Part shown: positions 59,797 to 64,000 of the stretch, one piece after another | How positions within the stretch are numbered: position 1 is the stretch's first letter | Layout: the number at the start of each line of letters is the position of its first letter | Assembly (NCBI RefSeq): GCF_023101685.1 | Contig: NZ_CP082164.1 | Location: 9,388,501-9,452,500, forward strand | Length of the DNA stretch: 64,000 nucleotides | Reading direction: 5' to 3' | Source of the DNA: Bradyrhizobium sp. 186 | GTDB taxonomy: Bacteria; Pseudomonadota; Alphaproteobacteria; Rhizobiales; Xanthobacteraceae | Program-made: the position numbers and the translations under genes | Notes under the pieces: model-generated | What the model saw: only the letters and a program-made list of their open reading frames with translations | The model's database searches: none | What the model was told of the DNA's origin: nothing

Positions 59797-59893
59797 GAGC
59801 TATGCGGGAAAGTGGGTGATGACGGAATGAGATAGGCGGCGTATCGAGGCGGGTGTCGAGCCTGCCAGAACCTCTCAAGGAGAGCGATACGCC

Positions 59894-61066
59894 ATGAACG
59901 AGACTAGCAATATTGTTGCCCTTCGTCAGCCCGACAATATCGACGATCCACTGACCAATATTCTGCGAACTGGTGCGCGGCAGCTTCTGGCGCAGGCCGT
60001 CGAGATCGAAGTCGAGACGTTTCTTGCCACGGTGAAGGATTTGAAGCTTGCCGACGGGCGCGCCCGTGTCGTGCGGCATGGTTACGGCCCGGCGCGAACG
60101 ATTGCGACCGGCATCGGCCCGGTCGAGATCGCGCGGGCGAAGATTCGAGACCGCGGGGCGGCCGGTGACGGCGAGCGGATCCGCTTCAGCTCAGCGATCC
60201 TGCCGCTGTGGGCGCGGAGGACCAGGAGCCTGGATGCGCTGTTGCCGGTGCTGTACCTGCGCGGCATCTCGACCGGTGATTTCCAGGAGGCGCTGACGGC
60301 CCTACTGGGCAAGGACGCGCCGAACCTGTCGCCGGCGGTCATCTCCCGGCTGACGGCCGAGTGGCAGGGCGAGTACGAGCGCTGGCAAAAGCGCGATCTG
60401 TCGGCGCGGCGCTACGTCTATGTGTGGGCTGATGGCATATTCCTGCAGGCACGCATGGAAGACCACGGCGAATGCATGCTGGTGCTGATCGGCGCGACGC
60501 CGGAAGGCAAGAAGGAGCTGATTGGCTTTCAGGTCGGCGTCCGGGAGAGCACGCAGAGCTGGCGTGAGCTCCTGATCGACGTCAAGCAGCGCGGGTTGCA
60601 GATCGCCCCGGAAATTGCCGTTGGTGACGGTGCGCTCGGCTTCTGGAAGGCGCTTGACGAGGTCTTTCCTGGCACGCGGCACCAGCGCTGCTGGGTGCAC
60701 AAGACCGTGAACGTCCTGGACAAGGTGCCACTCTCGGTGCAGGCCAACATGAAGAAGGACCTGCGCGAAATCTACTGGGCGCCGAACCGGGCGGCCGCCG
60801 AGGCGGCGATCGACGTCTTCGCCGAGAAATACCGCGTCAAGTACGGCCGGGCGGTCGAATGCCTCGCCAAGGACCGTGACGCGCTGCTGGCCTTCTACGA
60901 CTTCCCTGCCGAGCATTGGGATCACTTGCGCACGACCAACCCCATCGAAAGCGTGTTCGCAACCGTGCGGCACAGAACCGTGCGGACGAAAGGATCACTG
61001 TCGTCAACGACAGCAAGGCTGTACTCGTCCGAGGACGGCCGTCTTGCGAGTTCATCCGGTCTGTAG
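59894..61066 (+). pseudogene. IS256-family (Mutator-type) transposase, 5' part
   Basis: The frame codes for 390 residues, of which the first 375 are native and the rest read into IS66. It begins MNETSNIVALRQPDNIDDPLTN. The catalytic region shows the first Asp in YVYVWADGIFLQ, the second in EIAVGDGALGFWKAL and the Glu in RTTNPIESVF. All three catalytic residues precede the interruption. The normal tail is at 63610-63751. The reconstructed protein would be 422 residues, normal for this family. The truncated protein may still fold, but activity is not assumed. Confidence 0.9.
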
Positions 61067-61078
61067 CTGACTGTCGGT

Positions 61079-61480
61079 ATGGATATCCTTACTGATAGTC
61101 GCCAAGTGAGTCGCCTTGAAATTGTGGAGACTGGTCGGCGTCGGCGCTGGTCGGCTGCGGAGAAGCTGCGGATTGTCGAGGAAAGTTGTTCGGGTCCGCG
61201 GCTGGTGTCGGCGACAGCACGGCATCATGGGCTTTCGAAACAGCTTCTGTTTTCGTGGCGCAAGGCCTATCGCGAAGGACAGCTTGGCGGCTGTCAGGTC
61301 GGTGGATTTGTGCCGGCCCGGATTGTGTCGGAGGTCCAGTCGACGACGGAGCGTGCGGCACCGGCGGCGACTGGCACTCTGGAAGTCGTGACCGCGAATG
61401 GCCGACGCGTGATCGTGGATCGCAACGTCGATGTCGCGGTTTTGCTACGGATCATGCGAGGGCTGGAGACACTACCGTGA
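61079..61480 (+). CDS. tnpA: IS66 accessory protein TnpA-type (HTH)
   Basis: A 133-residue protein. RRWSAAEKLRIVEESCSGPRLVSATARHHGLSKQLLFSWRKAYREGQLGG is a helix-turn-helix of the transposase_8-like IS66 Orf1 type. Its stop overlaps the next gene's GTG start (GTGA). Confidence 0.9.
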   Translation: MDILTDSRQVSRLEIVETGRRRRWSAAEKLRIVEESCSGPRLVSATARHHGLSKQLLFSWRKAYREGQLGGCQVGGFVPARIVSEVQSTTERAAPAATGTLEVVTANGRRVIVDRNVDVAVLLRIMRGLETLP

Positions 61481-61824
61481 TCCCGATCCCGACGGGCGTG
61501 CGAGTGTGGCTGGCGACGGGCCATACCGACATGCGGTGCGGCTTTCCGAGCCTGGCTCTGCGCGTGCAGGAAGTGCTCAAGCGCGACGCCATGGGCGGCG
61601 GTCTTTTCTGCTTCAGGGGCAAACGCGGCGATCTTTTGAAGGTCATTTGGCACGATGGCCAGGGAGCATGCCTGTTTACCAAAAGACTCGAGAGAGGAAG
61701 GTTTATCTGGCCATCGGTTGCCGGTGAATCGGTAACGATCTCTCCGGCGCAGTTGAGCTATCTGTTGTCCGGGATCGATTGGCGCAACCCTCAAGAAACC
61801 CAGCGTCCGACGCGGGTCGGATAG
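61477..61824 (+). CDS. tnpB: IS66 Orf2 protein TnpB
   Basis: A 115-residue protein starting at GTG 61477, the standard IS66 TnpB length. PTGVRVWLATGHTDMRCGFPSLALRVQEVLKRDAMGGGLFCFRGKRGDLLKVIWHDGQGACLFTKRLERGRFIWP is diagnostic. A longer reading frame from 61186 is read-through of the upstream frame. Confidence 0.93.
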   Translation: MIPIPTGVRVWLATGHTDMRCGFPSLALRVQEVLKRDAMGGGLFCFRGKRGDLLKVIWHDGQGACLFTKRLERGRFIWPSVAGESVTISPAQLSYLLSGIDWRNPQETQRPTRVG

Positions 61825-61871
61825 CCGCTTTTACGGTTTGAATCTGCTGCTTGATCTGATTCAATGGCTTC

Positions 61872-63524
61872 ATGATATCGAAGCCAGACGATCTTCCATC
61901 GGACCTTGTGAGTGCCCTGGCGGCGCTGCGGGCCGAGCGTGAGGCGCGGCTGCGAGCCGAGGCGGTGGCTGCCAGTGCGCGGGCGGAGCTGTCGGACAAC
62001 GAGGCGCTGATCGCGCATCTCGAGCTGCGGATCGAGAAGCTCAAACGCGAACTGTACGGGCAGCGCTCCGAGCGCACGGCACGGCTGCTCGAGCAGCTGG
62101 AGTTGGAGCTCGAAGAACTCGTCACCACGGCGAGCGAGGATGAGCTTGCCGCGCAGGCCGCAGCGGCGAAGACGCAGAACGTCCGCCCCTTCATGCGCAA
62201 GCGGCCGGTGCGCAAGCCATGGCCGGATGACATCGAACGCGAGCGCGTCGTCATTGAGGCTCCAACGACCTGCGCCTGCTGCGGTGGATCGCGGCTGGCG
62301 AAGATCGGTGAGGATGTGACCAAGACGCTGGAGGAGATCCCGCGCCGCTTCAAGCTGATCGAGACGGTACGCGAGAAGTTCACCTGCCGCGATTGCGAGA
62401 AGATCAGCCAGCCGCCCGCGCCGTTCCATGCCACGCCGCGCGGCTTCATCGGCCCACAATTGCTGGCGACGATCGTGTTCGACAAGTTCGGCATGCATAT
62501 CCCGCTCAACCGCCAGAGTGCGCGCTTCAAGTGCGAGGGGATCGACCTGCCGTTGTCGACGCTGGCCGACCAGGTCGGCCACGTGACCTTCGCCGTCATG
62601 CCGCTCTTCCACTTGATCGAACGCCATGTGCTCGCGGCCGAGCGCCTTCATGGCGATGACACCACCATCCGTGTCCTGGCGAAGGGCAAGTGCACGACCG
62701 GGCGGATCTGGACTTATGTGCGGGATGACCGGCCCTTCGCCGGGCCTGCGCCGCCGGCGGCGGTCTATTACGCCTCGAGCGACCGACGAGGCGAGCATCC
62801 CCAGAAGCATCTGGCCGCCTTCGCCGGTATCCTGCAAGCCGATTGCTACAACGGCTTCGAGCCGCTGTTCGACCCGCGGAAGAAGGTGCTGCCGATTACG
62901 CCGGCGTTTTGCTTTGCCCATGCGCGGCGGGGCTTCTTCGAGCTGGCTGACATCGAGAAAAATGCTCGGGAAGGTAAGAAGGGCAAACCGGTCTCTCCGA
63001 TCGCGCTGGAGGCGGTCAGACGCCTCGATGCGTTGTTCGAGATCGAGCGCGCCATCAACGGCCGCGGCGCCGACGAGCGGCGCGCCGTGCGCCAGGAAAA
63101 GAGCAAGCCGCTTCTCGAGGACATGCACGTCTGGTTGCTGCGTGAGCGCGAAAACCTCTCGCGCTCTTCCGAGGTCCTGAAACCGATCAACTACATGCTC
63201 AGGCGCTGGGACGACTTCGCCCGCTTCCTCGACGATGGCAGGATCTGCTTGACCAACAATTGTGCTGAGCGCGCATTGAGAGGCATCGCATTGGGAAGGC
63301 GCAACTGGACCTTCGCCGGCAGCCAGCGTGGCGCCGACCGTGCCGCCATCATGCTGACGATGATCACGACCTGTCGCCTCAACGACGTCGATCCCAAGGC
63401 CTGGCTCGCCGACGTCCTCGCCCGTATCGCCGATCTTCCCGCTTCGCACCTGCACGAACTGCTGCCCTGGGAATGGAAGCTCCTGCGCCAAGCCGACAAG
63501 CCCGCCGATCAGCAGGCTGCCTGA
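61872..63524 (+). CDS. tnpC: IS66 transposase TnpC
   Basis: A 550-residue DDE transposase. An N-terminal coiled coil (ALAALRAEREARLRAEAVAAS) is followed by LKRELYGQRSERTARLLEQLELELEELV, a zinc-binding CACCGGSRLAKIGEDVTKTLEEIPRRFKLIETVREKFTCRDCEKI and the catalytic part with HGDDTTIRVLAKG, QADCYNGFEPLF and NNCAERALRGIALGRRNWTFAG. It is complete and may be active. It lies 47 bp after TnpB. Confidence 0.94.
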   Translation: MISKPDDLPSDLVSALAALRAEREARLRAEAVAASARAELSDNEALIAHLELRIEKLKRELYGQRSERTARLLEQLELELEELVTTASEDELAAQAAAAKTQNVRPFMRKRPVRKPWPDDIERERVVIEAPTTCACCGGSRLAKIGEDVTKTLEEIPRRFKLIETVREKFTCRDCEKISQPPAPFHATPRGFIGPQLLATIVFDKFGMHIPLNRQSARFKCEGIDLPLSTLADQVGHVTFAVMPLFHLIERHVLAAERLHGDDTTIRVLAKGKCTTGRIWTYVRDDRPFAGPAPPAAVYYASSDRRGEHPQKHLAAFAGILQADCYNGFEPLFDPRKKVLPITPAFCFAHARRGFFELADIEKNAREGKKGKPVSPIALEAVRRLDALFEIERAINGRGADERRAVRQEKSKPLLEDMHVWLLRERENLSRSSEVLKPINYMLRRWDDFARFLDDGRICLTNNCAERALRGIALGRRNWTFAGSQRGADRAAIMLTMITTCRLNDVDPKAWLADVLARIADLPASHLHELLPWEWKLLRQADKPADQQAA

Positions 63525-63609
63525 CCTTCTCGCAACGCCATCATAGAGCTCGCCGTGCCCGCGCGCATGCGTCAATCAGGCGGTCTTCGTCGTATGCGTA
63601 CGCAAGGCT

Positions 63610-63751
63610 GATGGTGTTCAAGCTGGTCGTCGCCGCATCGAAAACCTGGCGGCGGCTCAAAGGCACAAATCAGTTGCCGAAGGTCATCGCAGGTGTCAGA
63701 TTCAACGACGGCATCGAGGTCATCCACATGCCGGCAAACCACGCCGCCTGA
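63610..63751 (+). pseudogene. IS256-family transposase, 3' tail
   Basis: The stretch continues the split transposase in frame: after TARL come MVFKLVVAASKTWRRLKGTNQ and VIHMPANHAA then TGA. It starts directly after the right 8-bp GCAAGGCT copy. The tail lacks a start and is not expressed as such. Confidence 0.9.
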
Positions 63752-63790
63752 TCGCCTCGTCACCCAAAATCCTGCATAGCTCGGCATCTA

Positions 63791-63959
63791 CACGTTTCAC
63801 CGCAAGCGCGCGGCGCCGGATCACTTCGGGGTCAACGTGTTCTGCCTGGAAGGCTTCGATCCCCGCTCCGTGCCGGTTCGCGCGACCGAGGGCATCGGCA
63901 TGTCCGTGGTCGATCCGGACGCGCGAGACCAGTGGCCCGGCCCGAGGGACACCGGCTAG
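63791..63959 (+). pseudogene. GFA-family gene, 3' part after insertion
   Basis: After the right GGCATCTA copy the frame reads YTFHRKRAAPDHFGVNVFCLEGFD and ends ARDQWPGPRDTG then TAG at 63957-63959. This is the missing C-terminal half of the GFA protein of 59567-59796. The last 41 bases of the window after it show no supported feature. Confidence 0.87.
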
Positions 63960-64000
63960 GCCGAAGTCAGCTCGCCGAAATGCACAAACAAAAACGCCGC

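Larger units (their letters stand above)
61021..63601 (+). mobile_element. IS66-family element nested inside the IS256-family element
   Basis: It is bounded by exact 8-bp direct repeats GCAAGGCT at 61013-61020 and 63602-63609. The left end starts GTACTCGTCCGAGGACGG; the complement of the right end starts GTACGCATACGACGAAGA, giving imperfect inverted repeats. IS66 is known for 8-bp target copies and for the TnpA-TnpB-TnpC gene order, all present. Size (2581 bp) is typical. Confidence 0.92.
59797..63782 (+). mobile_element. IS256-family element inserted into the GFA gene and itself interrupted by IS66
   Basis: The left end GAGCTATGCGGGAAAGTGGG and the complement of the right end, GAGCTATGCAGGATTTTGGG, are inverted repeats (21 of 26 match when extended). 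The flanking 8-bp direct repeat GGCATCTA is at 59789-59796 and 63783-63790. IS256-family elements give 8-bp target copies. Subtracting the 2581-bp IS66 and one 8-bp copy leaves 1397 bp, the usual size. The only gene is the split transposase. Confidence 0.92.

Noticed and set aside
61186..61824. 212-codon frame for IS66 TnpB
   Set aside because: The first about 97 codons overlap tnpA in another frame; the standard 115-residue TnpB starts at GTG 61477.
1..64000. CRISPR arrays, tRNA or rRNA genes, prophage modules or restriction systems
   Set aside because: I looked for regularly spaced repeats, cloverleaf-type sequence and phage or restriction-type proteins and saw none that I could support.

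Overview
The window is high-GC DNA with the gene content of a Bradyrhizobium-type alphaproteobacterium. The markers are a PhyR-NepR-EcfG stress module, homospermidine synthase, tandem DUF3551 proteins, many acyl-CoA enzymes, and several families of palindromic intergenic repeats of the kind common in Bradyrhizobium. This assignment is an inference from gene content and style; no database search was possible.

Layout. 1-4.9 kb: HxlR regulator with a tandem operator, NfeD/SPFH membrane pair, a periplasmic binding protein, ferrochelatase and a MAPEG protein. 4.9-9.1 kb: M3 peptidase, DUF1007 protein and NicO metal exporter as an overlapping operon, then a small membrane protein. 9.1-13.7 kb: polyamine block (structured leader, ornithine decarboxylase, GNAT, RidA, homospermidine synthase). 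13.8-15 kb: small membrane protein and MgtC. 15-19.9 kb: zinc operon (His-rich peptide, ZnuC, ZnuB, ZnuA, CobW GTPase, WD40 protein) behind a Zur-like box. 19.9-25 kb: two half-size permeases, SodB, GNAT, DUF2147, DUF3095 and a ribbon-helix-helix-like protein. 25.1-26.6 kb: an intact IS701-family element with a TTAG target duplication, next to a small Cys-containing protein. 26.9-31.2 kb: ACP, adenylating enzyme and SDR as an overlapping trio, plus a FATP-type acyl-CoA synthetase. 31.2-38.4 kb: remnant of a Bug-type binding protein, DUF3551 pair, HtpG, NTF2-like protein, general stress response locus and nitroreductase. 38.7-50 kb: acyl-CoA catabolic cluster (three acyl-CoA dehydrogenases, feruloyl-CoA-synthase-type ligase, enoyl-CoA hydratase, SDR, TetR, thiolase, second ligase). 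50-53.9 kb: Ogt, two tandem alpha/beta hydrolases, and an AhpD-like protein divergent from a SnoaL-fused ECF sigma factor. 54-58.5 kb: GntR, PhyH-type dioxygenase, SAF-domain oxidoreductase and a TRAP binding protein. 58.7-64 kb: a secreted protein, then a GFA-family gene split by an IS256-family element that is itself split by an IS66-family element.

Most interesting points. The GFA gene carries a three-layer nested insertion, with each layer marked by an exact 8-bp target duplication. The zinc operon adds a WD40 protein and a possibly leaderless His-rich peptide to a Zur/Znu/CobW set. Two divergent pairs of alternative-sigma promoters can be read directly (EcfG-type and ECF41-type). Self-regulation is suggested for the HxlR and GntR genes by clean palindromes just upstream.
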